Source: Arthrinium phaeospermum (lineage: Eukaryota > Ascomycota > Sordariomycetes > Amphisphaeriales > Apiosporaceae). Taken from it: a DNA stretch of 64,000 bases. Positions 33,949-44,889 of the stretch are shown here, one piece after another. The translations under genes and the position numbers were made by a program. The stretch is taken from positions 620,001 to 684,000 of the forward strand of contig QYRS01000006.1 of NCBI GenBank assembly GCA_006503535.1, given 5' to 3'. The notes beneath the pieces are model-generated. The model was not told the DNA's origin. It saw only the letters and a list, made by a program, of their open reading frames with translations, and ran no database searches. Position 1 is the first letter of the stretch, and each line of letters starts with the position of its first letter.

Positions 33949-36684
33949 TCACCACATCGAAGTATTGAAACTCGACAGGTCCTCCTCGACGAGTCCCAAG
34001 ATGTGGTTATTGCCCGAGAACCAATCACCCAACTGCACATTCCTCATCACATCATCCGCACCACCACTACCACCCGCACCAGCCCCGCCACCATTAACAT
34101 CTGCCGCGGCACCGCCCGGGTCGCCACCCCCGCTCTCGTCCATGGGCATGATGCCCAGCTGGCTCAGGTAGAGGTCGAACTCGTTGCCGACGGGCACCAT
34201 GTCCTGGTCCCAGGCCTGCTGGGCTTTCGCCTCGGCGTACAGCAGCGCCACGTTGTAGAGCACCGTCGAGAGCCGGTGCAGCTTCTCGACGGCGGGCGAG
34301 ATGCCGCACCCGGCCTCGAGCGAGCCGATGAAGCGCTCCAGGTGCCGCAGGTCCGACTGCGAGGCCTCCGAGGCCGGGTTCTCGATCACTTGGCAGAAGA
34401 TGACGATGAAGGGGATGAAGGGGGCGTAGAGGATGGTCCTGGGGTGGCGTGTTAGATAGTTGAGAGAGAGGGGGGGAGAAGGGAAGAGGGAAAGAGAAAG
34501 AAACTTACCAGTGCAGGTATATCACCTTGAGACTCGTGTCGCTCATCATGTCCATGCATTGCTGGTGGCTCCGCATCGCCGCCCTCGCCGCATCCGTACA
34601 CTCGTCCGCGAAAGTCCGACTCTTGCTGCCGCCTTTCGCACCGCCAGTAGCAGCAGAGTCCCCGCCACCGCCGCCAGCACCCCCATCATTCGTACTCGGC
34701 GGCAAGGCCCGATACGCCAGGGCCGCGCTGCTCCAGTACCCGACCTCGTCGCTCTTGAGGATGAGCGCGAACATCTGCGAGTCGCGATCGCCGCCCTGCG
34801 CGCGCGCGGTCGCCTCGTCGAGCAGCTTCTGCGTCTCGCGCAGCAGGAACTGCAGATCCACGATAACGGCCCGCACCTGCGCAGCGCGCGTCGACTCGGC
34901 CTGCCGCAGGGCCCCGGGGCTGTAGAGACGCTGGTAGATCCGTCCCTGAACCTCGGCGTGCTTGATCCACAGGCTCAAGATGGCGGTCGAGTGCCCGCTC
35001 CCCGCCACGCCGCCATAGTCGTCGTCGAGCGCCGTGCGCTCCAGCACGCTGGGGACGCCGATGTCGTAGTCCTGCAAGACGCTGGCGCGGCCGAGCCGGA
35101 GGCTCAGGCCCTTGTCCAGCATGTAGGCGCTCCAGAAGATGAGGGCCTTGGTGCGGCGCAGCTCGGGGGTGTCGCCGCGCAGGGTGTGCTCCTGGTGCAG
35201 GCCGAGGGTGCGGCACATGTTGGCGGCGCGCTCGGTCAGCAGCCAGGCGAGCGAGGGCCGCGAGACGTCGACGGCGAAGGAGGCGCCCATGAGCAGGGCC
35301 TCGCAGTTCTCCAGGGTGGCGGGCATCAGCAGGGGCAGCTGCGCGATGGCCGTCTCCATGTTGTACTGGCACATGGCCGTGCATTTTTCGAGGGTGGCCT
35401 TCTCGGCGGTGCCCGCGGGGGCGCGGATGCTCTTCTCGAAGAAGAGGTAGATGAGGCCCGCGTTGACGTTGAGGAACAGCGCCTCGGGGATGTCGCTGTG
35501 GTCCGTGTGGAAGTAGAGCCGGCGGCAGCGCTCGACAAAGACCTCCTGGTCCGTGAAGCACGTCACCACCAGCAGCATCATGGAACCGGGCGCCGACTGC
35601 AGCTGGCGCAGCTCTGAGATGACGAGCTCCATGGGCGGCATGGGTAGGTCCTTGAGGCGGACGGGGCCCTTGGCGCTGCGGTGCTTGCCATGGCCGTGGC
35701 TGGCGGCGGCGCTGGCGTTGTGGCCGTCGAAGTAGCTCCGCGTCGTGCTGCCGGGCCCCGTCCGCGAGTTCTGCAGCTCCACCATCTGCTTCAGCGACGA
35801 CAGCGCCGCCTCCATCCGCGGGTTCGACCCGGAGAAGGGCGCCACCGCGATCGAGGCCGAGGCCACGAAGTCGGACGCGAAGGCGGCGTGGGCCGCTAGC
35901 GACGTGGAGCCCTCGAACGTCTCGGAGTCGTCTGGCTCGAAGACGGTCGAAGTATCATCGTAAGGCGTTTTGGACGGCGATAGATTCTCGGACGCGCCGC
36001 CCGGCGTTGTCGTTGGTGTGTCATTGTTCTGCTGCCGCGTCCTCCTGTCCTGATCTGACGGTGTATTAGAAGACGATGCTAGGGAATTGCTGTTTGCTGC
36101 TGATCGCGGACTGGTGGAAAGATCTCGCAATAGTGCCTCTATTGTGGCCAAGCGGTCGCCCATAAAATCTATCTTCTTTTCACTGCAATGTGTCAGATTA
36201 TAGTGCGTCCCTGCAGGTGATATATGACGTACTATTGGCTTGAGATCAGGACCCTTTGCCGGGGCTCCTTGGGCTTCTGGCCCAGGCCCGTAGAGCTACA
36301 CGAGCGCTTGGCGCTACGGCAGTTGGAACATGGCGTTTCCTTATCGCAGCGAATCTAGCAAGGGGCGCTTAGTCAAAGGCTCTCTCTCACAGCCATTAAA
36401 GTACGGGAGCTGCGACTTACCTTGCGTAAACGACATTGGTCACACTATGCATGCAACACCAATCAATGTCAGTGCCAGTCTTGAGATGGAATGTCATCGG
36501 GCTGCAGGCGATGAGACGAGGGCATATCGGGCATCTCGATACACATCGGCGGCCGAGGAAGGCCGTAGCACCCAACTCCCAAGGGGGCAGGATCCGGCAG
36601 TTGGGTTGGTTGACTGAATGGACTTACGGCTCTCCGGACGCCTGGGGGACTGGCCCCACCCATGTTTTCGGCTTCGGCGTCCAT
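33949..36684 (-). CDS. Zn2Cys6 transcription factor with fungal_trans domain
   Basis: Five exons: 36684-36628, 36444-36421, 36354-36233, 36182-34509 and 34438-33949, giving 788 aa. Exon 2 is just 24 nt (eight codons, CDQCRLRK). Only the spliced form yields the canonical zinc cluster C20-x2-C23-x6-C30-x5-C36-x2-C39-x6-C46, followed by a basic linker (GQKPKEPRQRVLI) and a short coiled region (MGDRLATIEALLRDL). The middle homology region around DVSRPSLAWLLTERAANMC and TLGLHQEH marks the fungal_trans domain. A Gly/Asp-rich stretch lies before the C-terminal LGDWFSGNNHILGLVEED block, which resembles an acidic activation tail. Target genes cannot be inferred. The closest genes are a complex I subunit and a long intergenic region, so there is no cluster context. 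Confidence 0.92.
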
Positions 36685-39282
36685 GATCTCAATCCAATCC
36701 CAAGTTGTGCTGTTCACCCCCAAACCCAATGTGATGGCAATTGAATATTTAAAATTCAAGTATAATGTCATACAGTAGTAAGTAATAGGCCTTTGAAAGC
36801 AAGAAGGATGCCCTTCCTCGACTAGAACTCGATTGACGGCCTGCTTGCTGGAATTCGTGTTCGTGTTTGGCCGAGCGCGGCCAAAGGGGAAGCCTAAAAT
36901 GGCGGCATCCGCGCGTCCCGAGGCTTGTTCCGCCCCCAAAACATCTCATAATCAGGACATAACTCCCTGATCACCTCACCAAACGCTTCATCCATCTTGA
37001 TTATTCCACTTGATAAGGCGAAGATAGCAGTAGGTTATTCCAGTATGTGGATATTATCGATTGGCTTATTGACTGATTGCTGACCATTTGTATAAGCCAT
37101 TAGTCCAATGGAATGATCGTTTTCGCAAGTTCGTTAGCCTGCTGGGTCAGGGGTTAAGAGTCAGGTCACGTGGTGTGGTATCAACACAACAACTCGGATG
37201 AACAGTTGAACGACGTGCATTGCTGCATGCGCTGTTTTTACTGTAGTTCGGATGCCCGAGCAAAGTCATCTATGTCAAGACCGGGCTGCTATGTTCATGC
37301 GCGCATCAGTTCGTCGTGGCGTCGCCGTGCAGCTTGTCGGACCTTTAACGAAACTACGTGGCTCCAGGCGCAGCCTGGTTGACTATTCACCTAAAGAACC
37401 ACTCCGGATATCTCGGTCTGGGGTCAACTACTGCACAGCTCGCCTTGAGAACACTACCAGTGATAGATAAAGCCTGTACTAGAAAGACAAACGTGAAGCC
37501 ATCCAAGCTTTCGGGCGCGCCTCCTACCCCAGGCCCATGCATGACGGCCCAGCTTTTACGATGTCTAGGGGGGGCACCAGGATTCTCTATCCAATTTCGC
37601 CGGCCAACATGAACAACTGGAGAACCACGAGTCCAACGCAGCAACCAATCGTAAAACGGACCATACGCGTGAGGTCTCCTGCCCTGCGTTGTTCGGTAGT
37701 GGTTAACGGTCTTCCAAGTATATCTGGCTAAGAGCTACTAGCCATGCAGTACCATGATGTAGAGTTGAAGCTCTGCCGGTCAGTAGCGGTGAATCTCATG
37801 CATTGATGACCAGGCTGAAAATAATGCCTTGGCTATGCACATAGGTGGCGGGATTCTAGACTCCCTAATCCCAGAACGGGCTGACATGAATATTTCTTTG
37901 GCCTTGGGCCCAAAAATATCGAGCAGAGAGTTAAAGGAAGAATCCTGAGAGTCCTATAACGTCCACCTTCTTTACTAACATGCGGGTCAGTGAGTCTTGT
38001 ATCTCGCATCCCGGGATGTTAACATATTTCTTGATGGCCAGAGGATAAGATGGCCAGGCGGCTTCTCAATGTTGGCCGGATAGCATCTTATCTCCGGTAT
38101 GTAGGACAGGCAAGAACAAGCGGACGAGTTGGCCATATCACAGCCTGCGTCAGCGATGCGCCACTCAGACGAGCTCCGCGTAGAACTTCCCTACCTCATA
38201 ATCGCTGTTCCTATCGACCTCGGCACCGAAATTCGCAACTGTCAGACCCCACTCACATGTGTTCCCTTTCAGCTCTGCCTATGAAGCCAGCGAAGATCCA
38301 GATACAAGCCCCTTTTGATGTGCGGCCGCATGATGCATCTCACCTTGGTGCCCAAAAGGATTGACCTGGTCCAATACCGATGTAGAACGAGGTACCTACA
38401 CTACATGCAGAGTCAATGACATCACTCAAGAGTTCCAGACCTTGACGGCAAACTATTTTGACTGGTTTCTGGAGTGGGCGAGTTGAACGGAGACCCAACA
38501 TTTGGCTCACATGACTTGCAACGTACGAATGGAGAGGCGAGCTGACCCTACTCATCTCTCATCTATCCGCTTCCATTCTCATGTTTCTCTAGTTGCAAAC
38601 ATTTCTGCCTAGCAAGATAGGCCTGGCAAAACTGGACCACCAACCCCCTTTCCACAAGACCATTGGCTCGGACTTGATGACCGGCGGTGAGTTAGGAAGA
38701 CCCCCTGATGTGGCATCATCGCGCGTTCGGCGTTCGAAAGACAAATCAGCTCAACGGGGCTGAGTGTCCTCGTTTTCTCAGGTTACGCCGGAAGGAATGC
38801 GTTTTGTGTGGTGCACTGCCATTGGTTTGACACCGCTCGCAGCCAGTCGGGCTCATCACACGTATGAAGAGAAAGACATGAGTTGGCGAAGTGCAAGAAC
38901 TAATCCATTCTGGTAAAGTTTGCGAAGAGGACAACCACCATGAAGTTGGCGATATGAGGTGATTTCAACCCGAGCAGCACGTTCATTATGCACAGAAGCC
39001 CAATTCGCGATCTGGTGATAACAACAGGCTGCGATGTTGTGCAACATTATGTACTTGAGAATTGGATTATGGGAGTCGTCGCTCGTGTTGTCGCTATGGA
39101 AAAAGGTGACGGTATATAAGACAGATCATGTTAAAAAGCGTAAATGTTTGCTGCTAAATCAATACGGTTAAAGGGCAATCTTTATCGTAACATCTCTAAA
39201 ACAGCTATCATCAGTTGTAAAACAATAGTCATCTTCAATAGTTCAAGTTCAAAGAACTATCATTTGTCGAAAGACCACGGCC
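36685..39282. other. Long intergenic stretch, no gene seen
   Basis: About 2.6 kb with only short frames of no recognised family. Near 37003-37018 there is one unit of the 13-bp TGGAATAATCA-type motif in reverse. The right end is a TATA-containing promoter region for the 779-aa orphan (tatataag near 39113). Confidence 0.5.
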
Positions 39283-41622
39283 ATGGACGAAAAGTTTGAT
39301 ACCCCTTTGGATAGGGGTTTGGCTGAGTCCAACCCCAGCTCGGATGACTTGAGTGACAAGCTGGATTTGGCCATCTCAGATGCCCAAGTGCTCAAGGGAT
39401 GCAAGATCAGCATATCAGATGTCGTCGAAGAGTCGTCTTGGAATAAGATGCCCCATTATATCACTCAGGGGATTGAAAACCTACCCCAGTGGTTCAGCCT
39501 ATCCCCGGAAGAGATCATCAATGACGAACACCAACACCTCTTTGAGCTGGACGTTGCACGTCTGATACACGCTTCCAATACCCCCGAAGAGTTGCTATTC
39601 CACAGCAATGGTCACCTTGGCCCGGTCCAGGGCCCCGAACTACGCAACCTGTCGTTAGTGGTACGCAAGCTCCTGCATCATCTGTCTATAATCGAGATGG
39701 ACAATCTTTCCGCTATTCTGGAAGTACCTCGCTCGCGAAAGACTTTACGAGCAGCCATCCATGCCCTGAGACCGTTATATCGGAGAATCAACAGATCACA
39801 GGCTTCGAAAGCGCTCCAGTCTGGCCCTGTATCGCTCGACGCGAATGGAAGGGAGGAACTCTACGAAACACTCATCGACTACATCACCAGCTGCGTCGCT
39901 CGTCTTGCGACAAGCTACTCCACAGGATCCACGTGGACCAAGGTCAATCTTGCTGTGCTGGGACAGATATCGGTGAAGCTGAAGTTCCTCACGCGAGACA
40001 CCTTACGACAGACAGAAGCGTCTCTCCATCGCGCCGAAGCTGTCATGCTGCAGCACCAGACGTCCGATGGAGACAGTCTGCCCGAAGGCTGGCAGTTCGG
40101 CGAGGAGACCGAGATCGAAGGCTATGAGAAAACTTTAGTGGACGACTACATCAGAAGTGGTCAAGGCCAGCATGCGTTCGTCATGTCAGCGTTCCAGCGG
40201 GCACTCAACTCCTTAATCCTGGCCCCCCAAGACTTCTTCCAGAGCAGCCTCCAGATCTACACAATGGGCTCAGACCAGACGGCCTGTGCTGTGATGGATG
40301 AGCCTAGGCGTGTCTCGGTCACATCCACACCTCGCCATGTCAATCTCTGTCGTACAGGTCTATCCCTGATGCACAGGAACTTCCACTGCCTGGCGAGTCC
40401 TCAGACTCCGCCACCCCCGGCTCCCTCTCATGTCGAGCCTTTCACAGTGAGCATGGACTATCGGACGTCAGAAGCCTCCTTTCATACTTCAAAATTGAAG
40501 CTGTACACTATGGATGCATTGCTATCTCTGATGATACCTTTGTCTCTCTGCTCACCTGACCTTGGACAGCTTGCCGAGCAGATGGTTACATGCCTGTCGT
40601 TGGGGCCTGAGCCAGACATGCCGCCAACGCGCCTTGCTATGCCAGCCGACAGAGACACTACACTTGTCGGCTGCAATATACAAAGCCGTGGCTACGTGGA
40701 CCGCACTAAGAGGATATCAGCCATACATCCAGACACGCTTCCCATCAGCCAAACGTCACTAAACCAGGCCCGCCTTGGCTTGCTGCCCGACTACGAGAAA
40801 CATCGCAAGAAGATCGAAAGCTGGAAGATCAATGAAAACTCCGTCACTGTCAAATGCCCCTGGTACGTGGCCGCCATCTTGTTCCTCTGCGTTGGCGTGG
40901 CGTTGGCATTTTCCGTCCCAATGGGCCTCCTTGTTGGGGATCCATTCCAGAACTTCTGTTGCACCACGGCCGTCATCGGCGTAATACTGTTCATGGCCAA
41001 AAGCGTGTGGATGTCGGACTGGCCGTGGCACGATTTCCTGCGGGGCCGCGTCGTCTGCCGTTCGGTGGACGAGGTCGCCGCGGTGGCGCGGGTCGACACC
41101 CAGGTGGTTTTGCTGAGGTTGCTAGACCATGCACGGCTCTATCGGTTCGTCACACAGGGACGCTTCAATGTCCTCTTCCACCGTCTGGAGCAGCAGAGCG
41201 GATCTCAGGATGGTGGTTACGAAGAGAAAATGAGGGAAAAGCACGATATGACTCGAAATCTCTTGACCGGCGCAGCAAGGGTTGTACCCCGAAGCCAAAT
41301 ACTCACTGGACTGTTGAGCGATGCAAACCTCTTCTCTGAAGGATTCTCCATTGACAAACCTATCGAGCTGCGAACCCTCCAGGCAGCCGGGTTCTTGGTT
41401 CTCCAAGTCGCAGGTTATGCTGGGAAGCACTTGGTATGCTTGGACGCGCGCAAGGGCGAGACGGTCGACTACGTAGAGAGGAACGGAAAACGCGCGGTTC
41501 TCTCGTGTCTCAAACCCCCGGTGCCGAGAAAGGGGGAGTCCCCCACCGTGTTCCTCTCCGAGAACCGGGTGGAGTGGACGCGAATGCTGGGCGTATATAC
41601 GGGCGATGTCGTTTTCGGGTAG
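39283..41622 (+). CDS. Orphan two-TM protein of 779 aa (cassette gene A)
   Basis: Single exon starting MDEKFDTPLDRGL; there is no family I recognise. Residues about 1-500 look helical and soluble (LRNLSLVVRKLLHHLSI; RAAIHALRPLYRRINRSQ). Two adjacent hydrophobic segments follow: WYVAAILFLCVGVALAF (from residue 527) and TTAVIGVILFMAKSVWM (about 559-575), suggesting a membrane hairpin. After a further helical part, residues 696-779 form a compact conserved-looking module (TLQAAGFLVLQVAGYAGKH; PPVPRKGESPTVFLSENRVE; RMLGVYTGD). That module recurs as a degraded copy at about 43863-44100, so it behaves as a unit. A 64-aa Cys-rich gene lies about 525 bp downstream, as it does for the degraded copy. 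Function unknown; an accessory recognition or defence role is speculation. Confidence 0.8.
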   Translation: MDEKFDTPLDRGLAESNPSSDDLSDKLDLAISDAQVLKGCKISISDVVEESSWNKMPHYITQGIENLPQWFSLSPEEIINDEHQHLFELDVARLIHASNTPEELLFHSNGHLGPVQGPELRNLSLVVRKLLHHLSIIEMDNLSAILEVPRSRKTLRAAIHALRPLYRRINRSQASKALQSGPVSLDANGREELYETLIDYITSCVARLATSYSTGSTWTKVNLAVLGQISVKLKFLTRDTLRQTEASLHRAEAVMLQHQTSDGDSLPEGWQFGEETEIEGYEKTLVDDYIRSGQGQHAFVMSAFQRALNSLILAPQDFFQSSLQIYTMGSDQTACAVMDEPRRVSVTSTPRHVNLCRTGLSLMHRNFHCLASPQTPPPPAPSHVEPFTVSMDYRTSEASFHTSKLKLYTMDALLSLMIPLSLCSPDLGQLAEQMVTCLSLGPEPDMPPTRLAMPADRDTTLVGCNIQSRGYVDRTKRISAIHPDTLPISQTSLNQARLGLLPDYEKHRKKIESWKINENSVTVKCPWYVAAILFLCVGVALAFSVPMGLLVGDPFQNFCCTTAVIGVILFMAKSVWMSDWPWHDFLRGRVVCRSVDEVAAVARVDTQVVLLRLLDHARLYRFVTQGRFNVLFHRLEQQSGSQDGGYEEKMREKHDMTRNLLTGAARVVPRSQILTGLLSDANLFSEGFSIDKPIELRTLQAAGFLVLQVAGYAGKHLVCLDARKGETVDYVERNGKRAVLSCLKPPVPRKGESPTVFLSENRVEWTRMLGVYTGDVVFG

Positions 41623-42147
41623 GCGAACAGCGAACGGATATGTTCGGTTGGTTCGTTCGTGTCCTTTCATCGCCGGAATTATGACAAACTGGAATCGTGC
41701 GAGCAGGTTGGGTTGGTTTCGTCCCCAGCAGCGACCTCTTTGTTGTTGTACCGCGAACACGCCTATTCTCTGAAATTGACCTTGTCTTTCTTCTTTTGGT
41801 TGGTGATACCTCGCAGTAAAAGTTGGTTCGCTAAATTTTGTTTCTTTTTGTTTTTGTCGTTGGTCGCCTCGACACTTTCTGTTGTCCCTGTTATTAGCGA
41901 AAAGGGGTAGCACAGGCTTGGTCTATAGTATATATAAAATCTTCATCAGCTCTAGTATCTCCCCAATGAACAATCTACTGTCCATAACATTTACTGTGTC
42001 TACTCGGAATGCTTAAAGACAGCCAAAAGCTACGATAGCGCGCTCTATCACTGCATCTACACTGCCTTCAAGCCTGTTGTTACCAGTACGTCCTCCGCGT
42101 AGTAGCTCGGATATGAGACTGACGTCATGCTTACTGGAATCGCAGCA

Positions 42148-42342
42148 ATGTGCAAGATTTACGCGGGCTACCAACTATGCGGTAAATGCAAAGACATGAC
42201 GGTCATTGAAAGTAGCAAGTACGTGGTCCCATGCAGCACCAACTGCGGGGAGGTCGACGAAGACGAAGCCCCCGTGGAAGACCCCAACAAGAACGAGTGC
42301 GTCCCCATTTGCGGCAAAAATCACAAGAAGCAGGCGGAATGA
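42148..42342 (+). CDS. 64-aa Cys-rich protein, copy 1 (cassette gene B)
   Basis: Starts MCKIYAGYQLCGKCK. Cysteines at 2, 11, 14, 29, 33, 51 and 55 include a CxxC pair and a CSTxC motif; there is no signal peptide, so a cytosolic metal-binding or disulfide microprotein is likely. The middle is acidic (EVDEDEAPVEDP). It is paralogous to the 64-aa protein at 44890: same length, and 12 of the first 33 residues are identical without gaps, including MC, GY, C-x-KC, I20, V26, CST and C33. Both ATGs lie two bases after a GCAG acceptor, so a 5'UTR intron (here about 42086-42145, donor GTACGT) is probable. An in-frame ATG at 42127 would be inside that intron. Unknown function. Confidence 0.65.
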   Translation: MCKIYAGYQLCGKCKDMTVIESSKYVVPCSTNCGEVDEDEAPVEDPNKNECVPICGKNHKKQAE

Positions 42343-42849
42343 GTAGTGGGGCTTGTAGAAGCCCGTTTCTCAGGGGCGTTTCTATTCTTATCATCCTCTG
42401 CTAGCCGTTCTGGAAGGCATTTGGGAAGCGAGATTGCCTGATTGTAGTAGTTATGGGATTTGATTCCACTCTCTATTTTTTCCCCTTCTCTTCTTTCCCT
42501 TCTTAAATCGTACCAGATCGCCCTGGGGGAGATAAAATAGCATACTCGGGGCGGTTCATAATATCGTAATTGAGAACATGTTGTTGTATTTCCCGGGCGT
42601 AAGCCCCTTTTCCGGTTGGACATCGAGCGCCCCTGTCCCGTTCTCAGATATAGTCCAATACAACCCTCTCACTCGTATCGGGCATGTCATCGACGCTCTG
42701 GTTACCAAAGAATGGGTCAGTAGTGACAAGAGAGCTACCCGAGATAATGTCGATGCTCCCTCTCTGGTGGACGGGACCATTGCACCCATCAGGTATCTCG
42801 TGGCGCCAAGACATGCCGGACATCTCCTCTGGTACTTAGGACGAAGAAT
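42343..42849. other. Intergenic, ankyrin-like relic begins at its right side
   Basis: 3' flank of the Cys-rich gene, then decayed sequence that runs into the ankyrin relic read on the minus strand. No intact gene was seen. Confidence 0.4.
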
Positions 42850-43210
42850 CAATGTCCTACGCCTCGAACTCCGTCCCGCCAATTTCGAATTCACCAAGAG
42901 TCGGCCCGCCGTGTTCCTGATCCAGATCGGTCTTGTCATCTGAACAACTCTTATGGATTGTTCCACAACATCGAGCCTCCCATATCCTGCAGCTGTCCCC
43001 AATGCGGTGCTGTGCTGCAGCACTTCGTTGCCAATCGGAACTCGCGCCTAGTCTGTATAGTTTCATGGCCATGCCTTTCTGTCCCTGGACACTCGCAGGG
43101 TGCAAAGGCGCCATGCCACGATATAGGAATGCTGGGCTGTTCACATCGGTGCCTTTGTCGAGAAGTAGCTCGAAAATCTCCAAATGACCACTGTAAATCG
43201 ACAACGTCAG
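42560..43210 (-). pseudogene. Ankyrin-repeat gene relic
   Basis: Read on the minus strand, 43204 down to about 43025 gives ankyrin-like text: SIYSGHLEIFELLLDKGTDV followed by APLHPASVQGQKGMAMKLY. The match then continues in another frame as LQHSTALGTAAGYGRLDVVE, showing a frameshift near 43020-43030. Further down, the frames keep protein-like pieces but no start, no clean splice sites and several stops. Ankyrin repeats of this type are common C-terminal ends of fungal NLR-like proteins, so this is probably the remnant of one. A plus-strand frame at 42578-42943 overlaps it and is treated as a shadow. Confidence 0.55.
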
Positions 43211-43359
43211 AGAATTGTCGTTTTGGTGATCCAGATTTTGAAGATGTTGGGAGCTAATAGTGGACAGGTTGCCATATATCTCGCTCTAGATGAAGGACTC
43301 GGGGCTTATGGGCGTAAGCGAACGCAGGAATAAAACACCACGACAGCACCTGACTTGAT

Positions 43360-43396
43360 TATTCCGCTTACTCCAGACTGCCACAGTGGAATAAAC
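43360..43396. repeat. Short inverted repeat with GGAATAA ends
   Basis: TTATTCC near 43362 pairs with GGAATAA near 43388, enclosing about 20 bp. The arms resemble the AGTGGAATAATCAAG motif seen at 24305, 37003, 45190, 53694 and 62262. Confidence 0.4.
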
Positions 43397-43862
43397 GAGC
43401 CCTGCTATATTAATATTATGTTGAGTTTCTGATTCCAGAAGAGACTTTGCCGGTTTGTTCTCGCAGGGACTAGGGGTTTGGCAACGTTGACATGCACATT
43501 GAAACTACGATTTATCTGCAATCAACGACCTACTAACTCGTTATTTAACTAATGAATTAAATCAAAATGCAAGCCACCGACGTCAGCTTTGATCCTGTCA
43601 ACATGTATCAGTCAAGCAGAATCAGAAACCTGGGTTGTCGCCTTGGTCACCTTGGTCGCTTTCTTGGTGGCCGCCTCCTTAGCCCCTCCCGGCGCTGCAC
43701 GAGCAATCGTCTTGTAAGTCAATAATATCATCTTTCACGGCCACCCATCAACTGACACGATATCTCTGAGCCCTTGCGACGCGTTCGCGAGCCCAAAGAG
43801 CATGGCGACGCCCGACTGCTCCGACGCTCAGCATAGTCTCCATGACTTCTTTTGATCTTTGA

Positions 43863-44255
43863 ACCCTCCAGGCAGTCGGGTTCTTGGTTCTCAGAGTCGT
43901 CGGCTATGATAGGGAGTACGGAGTCTGCTTGGATGCGCGCGGAGGACAAACAGTCAGCTGGATGTTCATGCAGAGGAACGGGGAGATGGCAATTCTCCCG
44001 TGCCAGACAATCCCCATCCCGAGAAAAGGGGAAGCTCCCACCGTCTGTCTATCGAAGAACCGGCTAGAGTGGATAAAATTACTAGGCGTGTACTCGGGTA
44101 TAGGGGCCCGGGGGATATCGATGGTCCTTCGGTGGTATAAGAAACACCCAGTTGAAAAGCGTTTTAAGTATATCGTGGACTGGTCGTGCTCTCCCTTTCC
44201 CGGAGGCAGGCGAAAGGAAAAGAGTGCCGTGGCGTCCAGCAACCAATTCGAATAA
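43863..44255 (+). pseudogene. Degraded copy of the C-terminus of cassette gene A
   Basis: Translation from 43863 reads TLQAVGFLVLRVVGYDREYG, then CLDARGGQ, then PIPRKGEAPTVCLSKNRLEW and KLLGVYSG. It aligns block by block with residues 697-775 of the 779-aa protein. A TGA stands directly before the matching segment, and the roughly 695 residues upstream are missing. The frame continues past the original stop position to 44255. A CAG at 43868-43870 could act as a splice acceptor, so a short spliced gene using this module is possible. A hydrophobic piece at 43631-43710 in another frame (WVVALVTLVAFLVAASLA) may be a trace of the membrane hairpin. Confidence 0.6.
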
Positions 44256-44433
44256 TGGACGAAATAATATTTCCAACGTCGTCGGCGCGAGGCACTTCGG
44301 TGAACATAGCTTCACGAGGCATATCTCAAAGGGCAGCCGGAAAAACTGCATGCCGAGGACCCGGAGTTTTCGCGGGTCGGGGGCGGAGCGCCATAGAGCG
44401 GTTGGACGAGAACGACATCGACGCAGGATTGCC

Positions 44434-44577
44434 CGGATTGCGCAACGGGCTGACCGGACTTCGAACGGCGTGCCCGGATTGCGCATCGCATGCCCGGGAT
44501 GGCGCACCGCCTTGCCCAGGATGCGCAGCGCCGTGCACGGGTTGCGCAGCGCGTGGACGGTTCGTGAACGAGTCCGG
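44434..44577. repeat. GC-rich 20-22 bp tandem repeat, about 7 units
   Basis: Units start at 44434, 44455, 44475, 44495, 44517, 44538 and 44558. The consensus is near CGGATTGCGCARCGCGTGCC, with TGCGCA as the most constant core. Units are diverged and differ by one or two bases, so they do not keep one coding frame. The array lies between the degraded gene A copy and the second Cys-rich gene. Confidence 0.7.
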
Positions 44578-44889
44578 TAATAAAGGACAATGGTGCGCAG
44601 ACGCACGATATGCCTGTGACAATGTGCGTGACTGGCGACGGTGGATTGGACGGATTGGACATGATATAAAATATCGCCTCACCTCCCTTCCTCGTATTCC
44701 TCCCCTGCCCTGCTCTCGCATCGCATCGCATCGTATCGCATCATATCCCTTTTTCGAAAAAGGATAACCAACTGCCGACGACCGCCGAAGCGCATTCCAA
44801 GAACTAAATCCAACACACTCCAATCTCCAGTATATCTCCCTCCCTTTCAACTCCATCAAGCCCCGAACTGACAAAGCCGACTTGCAGTC

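Noticed and set aside
34460..35617. 385-aa plus-strand frame
   Set aside because: Antisense shadow of the Zn2Cys6 regulator, without domain or start context.
37170..37731. Cluster of short plus-strand frames
   Set aside because: No protein-like blocks across frames, so not even a convincing relic.
42578..42943. 121-aa plus-strand frame
   Set aside because: Overlaps the ankyrin relic on the other strand and shows no family signs.
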